Shown one piece after another: positions 16,901 through 24,875 of a stretch of DNA of 36,184 nt (position 1 is its first letter; each line of letters begins with the position of its first letter). Below the pieces are notes generated by a model that saw nothing but the letters and a program-made list of their open reading frames with translations, was not told the DNA's origin and ran no database searches. Source of the stretch: Candidatus Hydrogenedentota bacterium (GTDB taxonomy: Bacteria; Hydrogenedentota; Hydrogenedentia; Hydrogenedentales; SLHB01); assembly GCA_019695095.1 (NCBI GenBank), contig JAIBAQ010000046.1, positions 1 to 36,184 on the forward strand. Reading direction: 5' to 3'. Position numbers and translations under genes: made by a program.

Positions 16901-17648
16901 GCCTCGGATCATTCGGCGGCGAATCTGGATCGAGCCGGGCGGATATCATTGTTCCGTCACCGACTTCGTAAGCAATGTGGTATACGTCCGTCTTGGAAGG
17001 AACGCGATTGCGTTCTGGGTCGTACCCAAAAGCGTACTTGAGCATTACATCGATATCGAAGACCACGGAAACGTAGCCGATGACTTCTTTGTACTGAAGA
17101 GAACGCACTGGCGCCACCGCATGTACGAAATAGATACTTCTATTGGTGAGCCTATCCATGTCGACATAGTCAGGGCGTTTGGTCCCATAGGCAATCCATT
17201 GATTGCCAAGTGAGGGATCGGCCATGACATCGGGGTTGGTGGTCGTGACGACGTTCCCCTCCGCGTCAAGCAAGCTGAACACCGGAGACATGCGATTAGG
17301 GGTATCAACGCCGGTGTGAACCTTGAGCAATTGCGAGATGTCTTCGAGCACGAGCGGCGAGTCAAGAACAGTCGGACGATTTTGCGCGCCGGGCGTGAGT
17401 GCGGCAACGATGCGCGGATTCTCCGCCAGCACGCGAATCGGGTCGAGGCGATCGTTTGCGCTGATGCGAAGACCGCTGGCCGTGCGCTGCGCCGCGGTGA
17501 GCAAAGCTTGTCGAACGGCACTCCCCTGCCCTTCGCGCGCGATATATAAACCAATCATCAACGCAACGAGCAAAGGTAGTATGGAGACGGACAGAATCGA
17601 GGTCAGGATCTTCCACTCGATTCCCCGTCGGGGAGTCCTGCCCTGCAT
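13998..17648 (-). CDS. large hybrid sensor histidine kinase (Cache-HAMP-PAS-GAF-HisKA-HATPase-pseudoREC-REC)
   Basis: This encodes 1216 residues. The order is: membrane helix (13-36), periplasmic double-Cache-like sensor (about 45-305), second helix (313-337), HAMP (338-395), PAS (400-515), GAF (535-685), HisKA with His727 in SNVSHELRTP, and HATPase with FNNLLSNAVKF (840-850), DTGIGIP (874-880) and GGTGIGLS (903-910). A receiver-like domain follows at about 960-1080. It keeps Asp1011 but lacks the acidic pocket of a true receiver. The final receiver (1087-1200) is complete, with Asp1092-1094, phosphoacceptor Asp1136, Thr1166 and Lys1189. It senses an unknown periplasmic and/or cytoplasmic signal and autophosphorylates at His727. 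It lies 26 bases downstream of the response regulator gene in the same operon, with an AGGAG site before its ATG. Confidence 0.92.
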   Translation of the reverse strand: MQGRTPRRGIEWKILTSILSVSILPLLVALMIGLYIAREGQGSAVRQALLTAAQRTASGLRISANDRLDPIRVLAENPRIVAALTPGAQNRPTVLDSPLVLEDISQLLKVHTGVDTPNRMSPVFSLLDAEGNVVTTTNPDVMADPSLGNQWIAYGTKRPDYVDMDRLTNRSIYFVHAVAPVRSLQYKEVIGYVSVVFDIDVMLKYAFGYDPERNRVPSKTDVYHIAYEVGDGTMISARLDPDSPPNDPRLITQPLDRRLAAFLLDPQRPSSDSVRTFDFSPEGVAVRSFVAYDRLFDSRPVYVIVSRPASIVYSTIYLWAILAIAGCLAFIAFLGLNAYRNVHNNIVRPVLLLNEGAQIIGQGDLELKLKIGTGDEIEELASSFNKMALALKGNIRRLEESEERYRGLVTSMRDGIVQTDSQGVIAFLNPAGLEIFGFPALADVMGQNLNTLFIDEGDFITFAEQLQRRGFVERTRVWMRRSDGRSICVELSGNLVHDDEGGEVGLEGIFRDITKSVRLEREAQDRAERLSAINQIANVINSSLEAGRLYESLVVEVKKLVDFDYAELALLDDKSESFAAQRLWPVQDAAPSREYPVEDERYCSAWVAHRQECLVVDDLNAPNCQFSGQFPESTHSCLAVPLYATGRIIGTLNLGANRANAFTHHDVEVLEQMAPHVAVAIRNAQLLENLQVSLEEVTRAREKLYLANEEMKTLDEMKTNLLSNVSHELRTPLVSVMGYTDMILNGKAGPINDTQREYLGISLRNIEKLVTLIENLLDFSRLHRGKETLVFDTFDLVDCARSSMQIIQPVADGRDIRLELRAPETPVLVEGEKGKIGQIFNNLLSNAVKFNHQGGQVTIAITPGESAVDVQVSDTGIGIPQEALDKVFTRFYQYDASSTRKYGGTGIGLSIAQDIARLHGSRITVTSEVGKGTTFRFSMPLLRPKKESGAEEEGLPAETRLLVEIVTVDRALATQVRNMLLSEGMDVVHAGTTKHAMALATKHSPDCILVDVDTNGNATALLDTLLADKVSSDRPLILVTNDDELYARYKPKVACRLKRSLRKSILLSGIHHALSENVPHTHRIGRKILCVDDDPEVLVFISRCLESEGYEVVCCRSGEDALGIVDSGEFALVLLDIAMPGMDGWEACKRIRGNPSLEGIKIFMVTAKPLESESYPRPQDRGADGYILKPFHAGDLLELVQGLPIPHPVKQAQALD

Positions 17649-17674
17649 GTGCTCCTCGCTCTGTGGCGGTTAGG

Positions 17675-18259
17675 TTATTCGACCATTCGGCCGCGCCCGA
17701 TCAACTCACGTACTTTGTCTAGAAGCTGATCTACTTTGAAGGGCTTGGCCAAGTATTCATCCGCGCCGCAGGCGAATATTCTCTCAATATCCTGTTCTTT
17801 GGACAAGCAGGTAACCGCCATAATCGGGGTGCTGCGCGTAAGCTCGTTGTCACGGAGCGCTTTGGTTACCTCGAATCCGTTGATCTCCGGCATGAGAAAA
17901 TCGAGCAAGATGAGATCCGGCGAAAGCTGGGCAGCTTTGAGACCCACTTCCGTCGCATTACTCACTTTGATTAACTCAAACCCCTCGTCGGTGAGTATTT
18001 TCTCCATGAGGGAAAGTGCGTCAGGATCGTCATCGACGATCATAACGCGTTTCTTCGCGGAACCCTTGTCACGCGGGAACATGTCATACTGTTCCCGAAA
18101 CACATCAAGATCTTCTTCTAAGATTCGGTAGTGTCCGCCGGGCGTGCGAGACGCCTTTATCAAGCCCTGCTTAATCCAGTTCTTGATACTATGGTGTGTG
18201 ACGTGGCAGATCTTCGCCGCCTCGAATGTTGTGTACGCCTTCTGCTCGCGATCACTCAC
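17675..18259 (-). CDS. response regulator with N-terminal MerR/excisionase-type HTH
   Basis: This encodes 194 residues from the GTG at 18259, preceded by GGGGAGGT (18269-18276). The frame can be extended to an ATG at 18379, but that ATG lies upstream of the promoter at 18341-18370 and would encode an unlikely Cys-rich leader. Residues 8-58 form a MerR/excisionase-like winged HTH (YTTFEAAKICHVTHHSIKNW, then TPGGHYR). Residues 70-190 are a receiver domain with Asp76-78, phosphoacceptor Asp120 in LILLDFLMP, Thr150 and Lys172. The DNA-binding part before the receiver reverses the order found in OmpR and NarL types. It is cotranscribed with the hybrid kinase and is its likely partner. It may bind short direct or inverted sites, but no target can be named. 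Confidence 0.9.
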   Translation of the reverse strand: MSDREQKAYTTFEAAKICHVTHHSIKNWIKQGLIKASRTPGGHYRILEEDLDVFREQYDMFPRDKGSAKKRVMIVDDDPDALSLMEKILTDEGFELIKVSNATEVGLKAAQLSPDLILLDFLMPEINGFEVTKALRDNELTRSTPIMAVTCLSKEQDIERIFACGADEYLAKPFKVDQLLDKVRELIGRGRMVE

Positions 18260-18340
18260 AGTGCCGTTACCTCCCCGGTTTGGCTTACGACAAATTTCCC
18301 CGCCACTGCCGAATTCGCAGTATAAGCACCTTATTGGAAA

Positions 18341-18370
18341 ATTATAACCGCCAAAGGCGCGACTCGTCAA
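18341..18370 (-). promoter_or_regulatory. sigma-70-type promoter of the two-component operon
   Basis: On the minus strand TTGACG (18365-18370) is followed after 18 bases by a perfect TATAAT (18341-18346). The expected start point near 18334 gives a 75-base leader to the GTG at 18259 and excludes the longer reading frame. Confidence 0.78.
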
Positions 18371-18555
18371 GTTTTCCACTTTGCGAATTCTCGCCCCCCG
18401 TTTGGAGGCCTTTCCCGCGGGCAGATAGTGGTGTTTCCGGGGTTTTCGCAGATGAGTCTACTAACAGTTTCCAGACTATTGACTCAAGTCCCGACGCGCA
18501 TTGTGATTTCCGCCAAGGAATCACGGCACAGATTCTTACTTTGTCTCCCAGGGGG
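18371..18555. other. spacer between the operon end and the two-component promoter
   Basis: There is no gene. An interrupted inverted repeat GTGATTTCC/GGAATCAC (18503-18524) could end the operon arriving from 20160. It has no U tract on either strand, so termination is uncertain. Confidence 0.35.
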
Positions 18556-20160
18556 CTACCCGAGCAGGGAAAGCGCGTGCTGGACAGTCTCGATTTCTTC
18601 CCCGGATAGACCGGTTGAAAGGAGGCCAATTTGCCAGGGGTACAATGAACTTACAATCCGGAACACCACGACCCAGGCCGAGACGGAGATAATGGTCAGG
18701 CCAAGAAGTATGCCCAGGTAACGGCGAAACACAGAGAGGTAGGCCTGTCTATATTTGCGACGGGCCACAGGAAGCAGTGACTCCGCATCGCCAAGGGCAG
18801 CTTTTTGTCCAGCAAGTAGGCGCGGGCTTGGCAAAACCAGCACGGGATATGGGACGGAGAACGCCAGCGCGACTAAAGCTCCCCCCCACCACGAATAGTA
18901 CAACGTGGAGTGCCAGATTGGACTGGATACGATGCCGCCATGGGATATCGCCATCAGGATCAGCAGCGCAAGGCTGAAAGCCGCCCAAGCCGTGAAGACG
19001 ATATGCCCAACCCGCGAGTGAGTGACATTATGGTGAGTACTGTTCACGCCAAAGACCTTGCATAGGATGTACGCGGCCATATACACGCTAAGAAACACCG
19101 CGATAGTGGCGGCAATAAGCCGCAACGGGAGTGTGTAGGCTTGTCTATCCTCGCGAATCACGTCTTCGCGTGAGTTCTCGAACTTTGTGAGTTCCTCCAA
19201 AGCTCTATCCAGGTTTACGCGAGCCTTGATCATGTTTTCGTCGGGGATGTTTCGCTGTTCAGGCGAGATCTGCTTGAGCAAATCTACGGCAGTCCGCATG
19301 ATATGGAGTCCCGCTTGCGCTTGTGGAATGCCGCCCGCAAGGCTGTCCCCCATGCGGGGGTCTTGGCCCACGGCGCCGGCAGCGATGCGTTTCCCCATCG
19401 TCTCCAGCGCCTTCAATCGTTCTGGCCAGTCCCCAAGCGTGTTGTTCTTGATGTCGTCTCCTGCTTGTGCCGCCACCTTGTCCGCGAATTGGTAGAACGG
19501 CCACATGCAGGCTTCTGCGCTTTGCCTGCGCAGCTTTGAGTACCAATAGCCACGCTCGGGTAAGGCTGAGGACCAGAGCGGCTTGGGAACGGTGACGCGT
19601 CCGCTCGCTTTGTTGGCTCGATCTATGATGGCAAACGAAGGGCCCAGATCGTCGCTGGCCTCGGATACCCACGGGAGTACCGATGCCTCGAGATAGACTG
19701 GCAGCACGTTCTTCTGCGCATTTTCGGCAGCTTCGCGAAACCGCAGCCGAGCCACTCCTGCTTGCCCCTCGTAAAACAACCGGCAGCCGTAACGAATGGC
19801 CAAGGACGAATTGTTGGGTTCAAGGTGGAAGGCGCGCTCATAGGCGCCGAGGATCAAGTCATCTTCTTCGCGTTCGGCCAACGCTTCGATGTATTTTGCG
19901 GGCGGATCTTTGTGTTGCTTCGCGTAGGTGACTTCTATTTGCCTCAGATAGTTGCGGCCGGACTCCGGGGGCAGCTCTATTGCGCTGATATACAGCTGCT
20001 CGGCACGCTCATAGCGCAAGTACCCCTCTGAGAACCACAGAGCAAGCGTTAATAGCAGGAACGCTCCCGCCGTCCATCGAAACGCGCGGCGGGAGCGCCG
20101 TGACCCGATAAGGTCTCCTCCTTCTCCGTATTCGGGGAAGGTTGGGAGATGCTCGCTCAA
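18556..20160 (-). CDS. multi-spanning membrane hypothetical protein with TPR-like region
   Basis: This encodes 534 residues from a TTG at 20160. The TTGA overlaps the pgi stop, and GGGAGG six bases upstream supports the start. One membrane helix (about 29-46) is followed by a helical region of about 270 residues. Within it the part around ILGAYERAFHLEPNNSSLAIRYG looks like a tetratricopeptide unit. At least four more membrane helices fill the C-terminal half (from about 355), ending in a short cytoplasmic tail. I do not recognise the family. Position at the end of an operon with pgi, the JAMM-DinG gene and cell-wall genes gives no clear hint of function. Confidence 0.7.
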   Translation of the reverse strand: MSEHLPTFPEYGEGGDLIGSRRSRRAFRWTAGAFLLLTLALWFSEGYLRYERAEQLYISAIELPPESGRNYLRQIEVTYAKQHKDPPAKYIEALAEREEDDLILGAYERAFHLEPNNSSLAIRYGCRLFYEGQAGVARLRFREAAENAQKNVLPVYLEASVLPWVSEASDDLGPSFAIIDRANKASGRVTVPKPLWSSALPERGYWYSKLRRQSAEACMWPFYQFADKVAAQAGDDIKNNTLGDWPERLKALETMGKRIAAGAVGQDPRMGDSLAGGIPQAQAGLHIMRTAVDLLKQISPEQRNIPDENMIKARVNLDRALEELTKFENSREDVIREDRQAYTLPLRLIAATIAVFLSVYMAAYILCKVFGVNSTHHNVTHSRVGHIVFTAWAAFSLALLILMAISHGGIVSSPIWHSTLYYSWWGGALVALAFSVPYPVLVLPSPRLLAGQKAALGDAESLLPVARRKYRQAYLSVFRRYLGILLGLTIISVSAWVVVFRIVSSLYPWQIGLLSTGLSGEEIETVQHALSLLG

Positions 20161-21518
20161 CCCTTTCCTCCCATGAGTTTCCGGGCAATCTGTTTGCCCT
20201 CTTCCACTCCGGGCTGATCGAAGGTATTCACGTTGTAGAGACGGCCTGCCATGGCAGTTTCCACTTCAAGCATGTATAGAAGCTGCGCTACCGTGTTTGC
20301 GTTCACTTTCGGGAGCACGATGCGCATTACGGGCCGCTGGCTGATTTTGAGGGCGTCGGCCGTGCCACGGAGTTCAGCGGCCATCAGTTTGTTCATGGTT
20401 TGTCCACGCAAATAGTCGAGCGCTTTGACAGACTTTAGGGCTTCAGGGATGCGCAACGTCTTGTCGAAGCGGCCGACTTCCAGGAGATTGATGACCTTGT
20501 TGTTCGGCCCTTCGCGGTACAACTGAATCTGCGAATGCTGATCGGTCGCTCCAAGGGCTTTGATGGGGGTCTGTCCTGCAAACACTTCCTGGCCGTCCAG
20601 GCTATACCGCTTTCCAAGGCTCTCCGCCCAGAGTTGACGGTACCAGTCCGCGACATCGCGAAGGCTGTCCGCGTAGGGCATCATCACCGAGAGGCACTTG
20701 CCCTTCTGCGTATCGGACAGATACTGGATCGCGGCACGAAGGTAAGCAGGGTTGGTAGCCAAGTCGCCCGACGAGCAACGCGCATCCATCGCAGCGCAAC
20801 CATCGAACATGGCGTCAACGTCCATGCCGAGCATGGCCGCCGGGAAGAGTCCGACCGGCGAGAACACCGAGAAGCGTCCCCCGACATTGAGAGGCACCAC
20901 GAACTCCTGAAGTCCGTACGCGTCGGCAACAGGGTGAAGCAGGCTCGGCTTCGTGCCACGTGGATTGGTCGTCACGACCACATGGTCTTTTACCGCCTTC
21001 TTACCGAGTTTTTTCTCGATGGCGTCTACAACGATCATCAATTGGGACATGGTCTCGGCGGTCTCTCCCGACTTCGAGATGACGTTATAGAGCGTCTTTT
21101 GAGGCGGACAGATCCGCATCATGTCGCGGAACGTGACGGGGTCAATGTTGTCCATGACGAAAACGCGCGGAAAGCCTTTGCGCCCGCGTTTGGTCATCAG
21201 GTTGTAATAACGCGGTTTGAGAGCCGTTACGAGGGCTGTAAGCCCGAGGGCCGAGCCGCCGATGCCGAGCACGACCAGATTGTCGTATCCGAATTCTAGA
21301 AAATGCGAAGCGGCAGCCTTGACGTTCTTCAACGTGGCCTTGTCCTTGTGCAACTCCCAGAATCCGTAGACGCCGTCCTTGCGCTCCTTACGGAGGATCT
21401 TGTGAGCTGCGGCAATGCGCGGCTCTATGGCTTTCAATTCGGCGGGCGTTATGCCGTGTTCCTTGCCCACAGCGGAACTCTTGGCGCGCGAAACATCAAT
21501 GCGAATATCCAGGCTCAT
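20157..21518 (-). CDS. pgi: glucose-6-phosphate isomerase
   Basis: This encodes 453 residues, in the range of the shorter bacterial enzymes. It interconverts glucose-6-phosphate and fructose-6-phosphate in the cytoplasm. The family motifs are all present: GIGGSALG (85-92), SKSGET (148-153) for phosphate binding, NVGGRFSVFS (211-220), catalytic Glu299 in WAESLGK, His328 in GATDQHSQ, and Lys442 in QPGVEEGK. The start codon overlaps the stop of the JAMM-DinG helicase gene (ATGA), and its own stop overlaps the next TTG start. It is therefore translationally tied to its neighbours. Nothing in the sequence suggests loss of function. Confidence 0.96.
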   Translation of the reverse strand: MSLDIRIDVSRAKSSAVGKEHGITPAELKAIEPRIAAAHKILRKERKDGVYGFWELHKDKATLKNVKAAASHFLEFGYDNLVVLGIGGSALGLTALVTALKPRYYNLMTKRGRKGFPRVFVMDNIDPVTFRDMMRICPPQKTLYNVISKSGETAETMSQLMIVVDAIEKKLGKKAVKDHVVVTTNPRGTKPSLLHPVADAYGLQEFVVPLNVGGRFSVFSPVGLFPAAMLGMDVDAMFDGCAAMDARCSSGDLATNPAYLRAAIQYLSDTQKGKCLSVMMPYADSLRDVADWYRQLWAESLGKRYSLDGQEVFAGQTPIKALGATDQHSQIQLYREGPNNKVINLLEVGRFDKTLRIPEALKSVKALDYLRGQTMNKLMAAELRGTADALKISQRPVMRIVLPKVNANTVAQLLYMLEVETAMAGRLYNVNTFDQPGVEEGKQIARKLMGGKG

Positions 21519-24085
21519 CGATCGGTCTCCGGTTGTTGTAAAAAGAAACCCTGAAGGGCTTCGTAGATTTCGGTGCTGGGTCCCGCAATCCGGTTCATTT
21601 CAGGGAGGGATTGCAGGAAGACTCTGCCGTAGTGTTTGGTCATTATGCGACGGTCCAATACAACGATAGCCCCTCGGTCGGTTTTTCGTCGGATGAGCCG
21701 GCCGAACCCCTGCCGGAACTTCACGACCGCCTGAGGGACCGTGTACTCCATGAACGAATTGCCTCCGGCGCCGTCAATGGCCTCGGCCCGTGCCTGCAAA
21801 ACAGGCTCAGTCGGTACGCGAAACGGTAGTTTTGTGAGTATAACACACTGCAACGCGGAGCCGGCAACGTCAACACCTTCCCAGAAGCTATCCGTGCCGA
21901 ACAACACGCTCGAGTGCTCCTTACGGAAGCGGTCGAGCAATCGCGTGCGAGCAATGGCTCCCTGCTTAAGCGGGGTAATGCCCGCATCCTTCAACTCGAG
22001 TTCCAGATGCTTGTAGGTGTAATCGAGAGCGTAGAATGACGTAAACAACACGAAGGCATGGCCGTTCGTGATTCGCACGATGTTGCGCACGCTCTCGACC
22101 GAGGCATCGAGAAACTCCTTTGCATCGGGATTTGGCAGGTCCGTCGGTATGGCCAGAATCGCCTGCTTCTGGAAGTCGAAGGGCGAGTCGAGTGCCAAGG
22201 TTTCGACCTCGCGATCATCGACGCGATCAAGTCCAATTCTCGATTTGAGAAACTCAAAGGTATGTCCAACCGACAACGTGGCCGAAGTCATGACGACGGC
22301 GGTCAAGCTCGGAAACACCCACTCGGCCATTGGTTTTCCTACTTCAAGCGGACAACGAATGATGCGCACAATAGCCTTATTCTGCGAATCGATCTCGATC
22401 CAACGCACGGTGTTCGGAGCAAGAACTGCGTCGGTACCCTCGGCGAGGGCGGAGGCCAGTCGCCGGAGTCGATCTCCGTAGGCTTCGAGTTGGAAGCACT
22501 CCGTCATGAATGGCGAGTCGGAGCCATCCGCGGGAGCCGGAATATCTCTAATCTTGGTCAACAGAAGAGTCACGAGCTTTGCGCACGTATTGGTTTCTTC
22601 GACGGAGGGCAACACCAATTCACCGTGAATGCGCCGCAATTCGGGCATGGCAAGGACTTCTTCCGTAAGGCGCCATTTTATTTCACGGCCGATTTGGCCG
22701 CAGGAGGCTGAAGTGAATTGTCGAATCGCATCGAACGCAGCGGTCAACGCGTGCCGCGTCGCGGCAAGTGCGGGCAGGAGCTTGTTATCGATGAGGTCGA
22801 GTATGGAGACGTATTCTTCCACGCTTGGCCCGTTGACATCGCGCATAAGTTTCAATTTCAGATACGGAATCAGGCCGCGCTCCACCCCCGTCTCGGAGCG
22901 GACGAAACGGCCGATGGCTGCCAACGCGCCTAAACGCGTAGCTTCCACTCCGAAATAGTCCGTGGCCGAGTCCTCAATGTTGTGCGCCTCGTCGAAGATG
23001 ATTCGGCGATAAGCAGGCAGCACGCCCGCGGAGGTGAAACTGCCGGTTTCGCGTTTAACGGCAAGGTCCGAGAAGGTCATATGGTGATTGGCGACAAGAA
23101 TGTCTGCTTTAGCCATGTCCCGTCTGGCCCGGCCTACGAAGCAACGCTTCGGATCGGGACACGCGGAAAGCCGGCAGGTGTCGGACTCGGAGCAGATGCC
23201 TGCCCACAGATCCCTGGGTGGAACAAAGGGCAAATCGGCCAGGCTGCCGTCTTTCGTATGCTCCGCCCACTCGGCAACCGCTTTCAGGATCTCTTCTTCC
23301 TTCTCATCTTTAAGCAGTGTCGCTTCCGACAACGCGCGGCGCAACTTGCGAATGCACAGGTAGTTAGAGCGCCCTTTTACGAGAACGGCATTGAAAGGCA
23401 GTCCAAGCGCTTTCTGTAACGCGGGAATGTCTTTATGGACTATCTGCTCCTGGAGGTTGATTGTGCGCGTCGATATGACGACGCGTTCCTTGTTTCTCAA
23501 GGCCCAAAGAACAGCAGGAGCAAGATACGCCATGGTTTTGCCAACACCGGTCGGCGCTTCGACCACGGCAATACCCTCGTCATTAAAGGCCGCTGCCACG
23601 TGCTCCATCATGCGGATTTGCTGAGGACGAACTTCAAAGTGCGGTAACGTGCGGGCTAGGGCGCTTGCCGGGGAGAACAGCTCTGCGAGTTCTGCCGGAT
23701 TCAGGCGAAACTTGGCCTCGCTGCGCAACGGTTCGACCACCACGAAGACTCGGGTCACGCTGTTGTCGACGATATAGACGCCGTGTCCATTGAAACCAAA
23801 GATGGAGGCAAGCTGTACATCGGCGTCCGAAGGAGCAACGTTTCCCGACGGGTGGTTATGGATGACCACCTCACCCTTCTTGAGTCCGTGATGTACGGCA
23901 GGAACGGCTCCTTCGGTCCCCCTGGCCCAGACCCGTACCTTGGCCACAAGGCCTTCTCCATCCAACGAACCGGCGAAGAAGACTTCGCGACCTCCCACTT
24001 CGCGGATAGCGTCTACGATTGCTTGCGCGGCGGATTCTCGAATTCGGCCCGCCGCTTCTTCTCCCAGTGCCTCTTTCTTGCGCAT
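21515..24085 (-). CDS. RadC-like JAMM domain fused to a DinG/XPD-type helicase
   Basis: This encodes 856 residues. Residues 1-130 form a JAB/JAMM domain with an intact zinc motif HNHPSGNVAPSDAD (His76, His78, Ser86, Asp89), closest in style to RadC. Residues 150-850 are a superfamily 2 helicase of the DinG/XPD group. It has Walker A APTGVGKT (177-184), DEAH (365-368), and a C-terminal QGFGRLIRR motif. Cys244, Cys304, Cys309 and Cys315 have the spacing of the DinG 4Fe-4S cluster. DinG unwinds 5'-to-3', including R-loops and G-quadruplexes, from family knowledge. The N-terminal domain is extra relative to E. coli DinG and replaces nothing essential. Whether it is a peptidase, a DNA-binding module or a structural part is unknown. 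It is transcribed between the CBM9-like gene (10-base gap) and pgi (overlap). Confidence 0.92.
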   Translation of the reverse strand: MRKKEALGEEAAGRIRESAAQAIVDAIREVGGREVFFAGSLDGEGLVAKVRVWARGTEGAVPAVHHGLKKGEVVIHNHPSGNVAPSDADVQLASIFGFNGHGVYIVDNSVTRVFVVVEPLRSEAKFRLNPAELAELFSPASALARTLPHFEVRPQQIRMMEHVAAAFNDEGIAVVEAPTGVGKTMAYLAPAVLWALRNKERVVISTRTINLQEQIVHKDIPALQKALGLPFNAVLVKGRSNYLCIRKLRRALSEATLLKDEKEEEILKAVAEWAEHTKDGSLADLPFVPPRDLWAGICSESDTCRLSACPDPKRCFVGRARRDMAKADILVANHHMTFSDLAVKRETGSFTSAGVLPAYRRIIFDEAHNIEDSATDYFGVEATRLGALAAIGRFVRSETGVERGLIPYLKLKLMRDVNGPSVEEYVSILDLIDNKLLPALAATRHALTAAFDAIRQFTSASCGQIGREIKWRLTEEVLAMPELRRIHGELVLPSVEETNTCAKLVTLLLTKIRDIPAPADGSDSPFMTECFQLEAYGDRLRRLASALAEGTDAVLAPNTVRWIEIDSQNKAIVRIIRCPLEVGKPMAEWVFPSLTAVVMTSATLSVGHTFEFLKSRIGLDRVDDREVETLALDSPFDFQKQAILAIPTDLPNPDAKEFLDASVESVRNIVRITNGHAFVLFTSFYALDYTYKHLELELKDAGITPLKQGAIARTRLLDRFRKEHSSVLFGTDSFWEGVDVAGSALQCVILTKLPFRVPTEPVLQARAEAIDGAGGNSFMEYTVPQAVVKFRQGFGRLIRRKTDRGAIVVLDRRIMTKHYGRVFLQSLPEMNRIAGPSTEIYEALQGFFLQQPETDR

Positions 24086-24095
24086 CGAAACGGTA

Positions 24096-24869
24096 TCAAG
24101 GCTCGATGAAGACAGGCTTGAAGTAGCGTGGCTGATGGAAGTTGAGTTGTTCGCCTATGGGTGACCAGGTGCCCCAATGCGGATGGGAAGTCTTGTCGCC
24201 GCACTTGAAGAAGTTTGCCCGCCACGTCTGGCCAGCCGGGTCCCCGATGGGTCCTACGTAAGACTCTAATACTTTCCAGGGGACATGATATGCCAAGGTC
24301 CATTCTGTAGGTTCAGTCAGTTCTTCACTGAGCGGGCCCTTAAGAGATGAACGGATTTGGACAAGTGATCCAAGTTCTTTCGGGATCTTCGTGTATTTTA
24401 CGAAGCCATCTGCCGTTCGCGTAGGATCTTCGATGTAGCAGAGCAACAGAGTGCCGATGCAGTTGATTTCGAAATTGAAATACCCTTTCCCCTCGCGCGG
24501 CTCCACAAAGAACTCCACACACGAATCGGTGCAAACGGGTCCTTGATAGTCTGTCGTTACGGCGCGCACATACCGATCGCGCACGCGAAACATAACGTAA
24601 AGGCCCGACGTATCGTAAAGCACTTTCGCTTCGGTCTCGGGACGGTGCTCCACGTTTTTGGGGTACCAGTTCTTGATGGCAATTGTGTTGGCCTTGTTCC
24701 AAGACGGTCCGTCCCATCCCTCCTCCAGGGAAGGCGATTGAGCGGCCCTCTTTATCGTGTACTCAGGGGACGATGAGTTCTTCGACACGGCAGTATCTCC
24801 GAAAGCTGTGGCTACAAGGAGCGCCGCGGCTAGTGCCGGGATTGTGTGATTTGGGATCGTGAGTCGCAT
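24096..24869 (-). CDS. secreted CBM9-like carbohydrate-binding protein
   Basis: This encodes 257 residues. A signal peptide (about 1-24) is followed by a single beta-sandwich of the family 9 carbohydrate-binding type. It reads EGWDGPSWNKA, then TEAKVLYDTSGLYVMFRVRD, CVEFFVEP, YFNFEINCIG, WTLAYHVPW, WRANFFKCGD and HWGTWSPIG. These segments follow the order seen in stand-alone CBM9-like proteins common in Planctomycetes and Verrucomicrobia. A Cys pair in the loop before CVEFF may form a disulfide. There is no attached catalytic domain, so it probably binds a glycan rather than cutting it. The start is six bases downstream of the lysozyme-like gene stop. The ligand is unknown. Confidence 0.86.
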   Translation of the reverse strand: MRLTIPNHTIPALAAALLVATAFGDTAVSKNSSSPEYTIKRAAQSPSLEEGWDGPSWNKANTIAIKNWYPKNVEHRPETEAKVLYDTSGLYVMFRVRDRYVRAVTTDYQGPVCTDSCVEFFVEPREGKGYFNFEINCIGTLLLCYIEDPTRTADGFVKYTKIPKELGSLVQIRSSLKGPLSEELTEPTEWTLAYHVPWKVLESYVGPIGDPAGQTWRANFFKCGDKTSHPHWGTWSPIGEQLNFHQPRYFKPVFIEP

Positions 24870-24875
24870 TGATTG

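Noticed and set aside
18260-18379. 40-residue N-terminal extension of the response regulator
   Set aside because: The ATG at 18379 lies upstream of the -35 box, while a GTG at 18259 has a strong ribosome site.
20535-21299. 254-residue frame antisense to pgi
   Set aside because: It is complementary to a complete, motif-bearing pgi, and its protein looks random.
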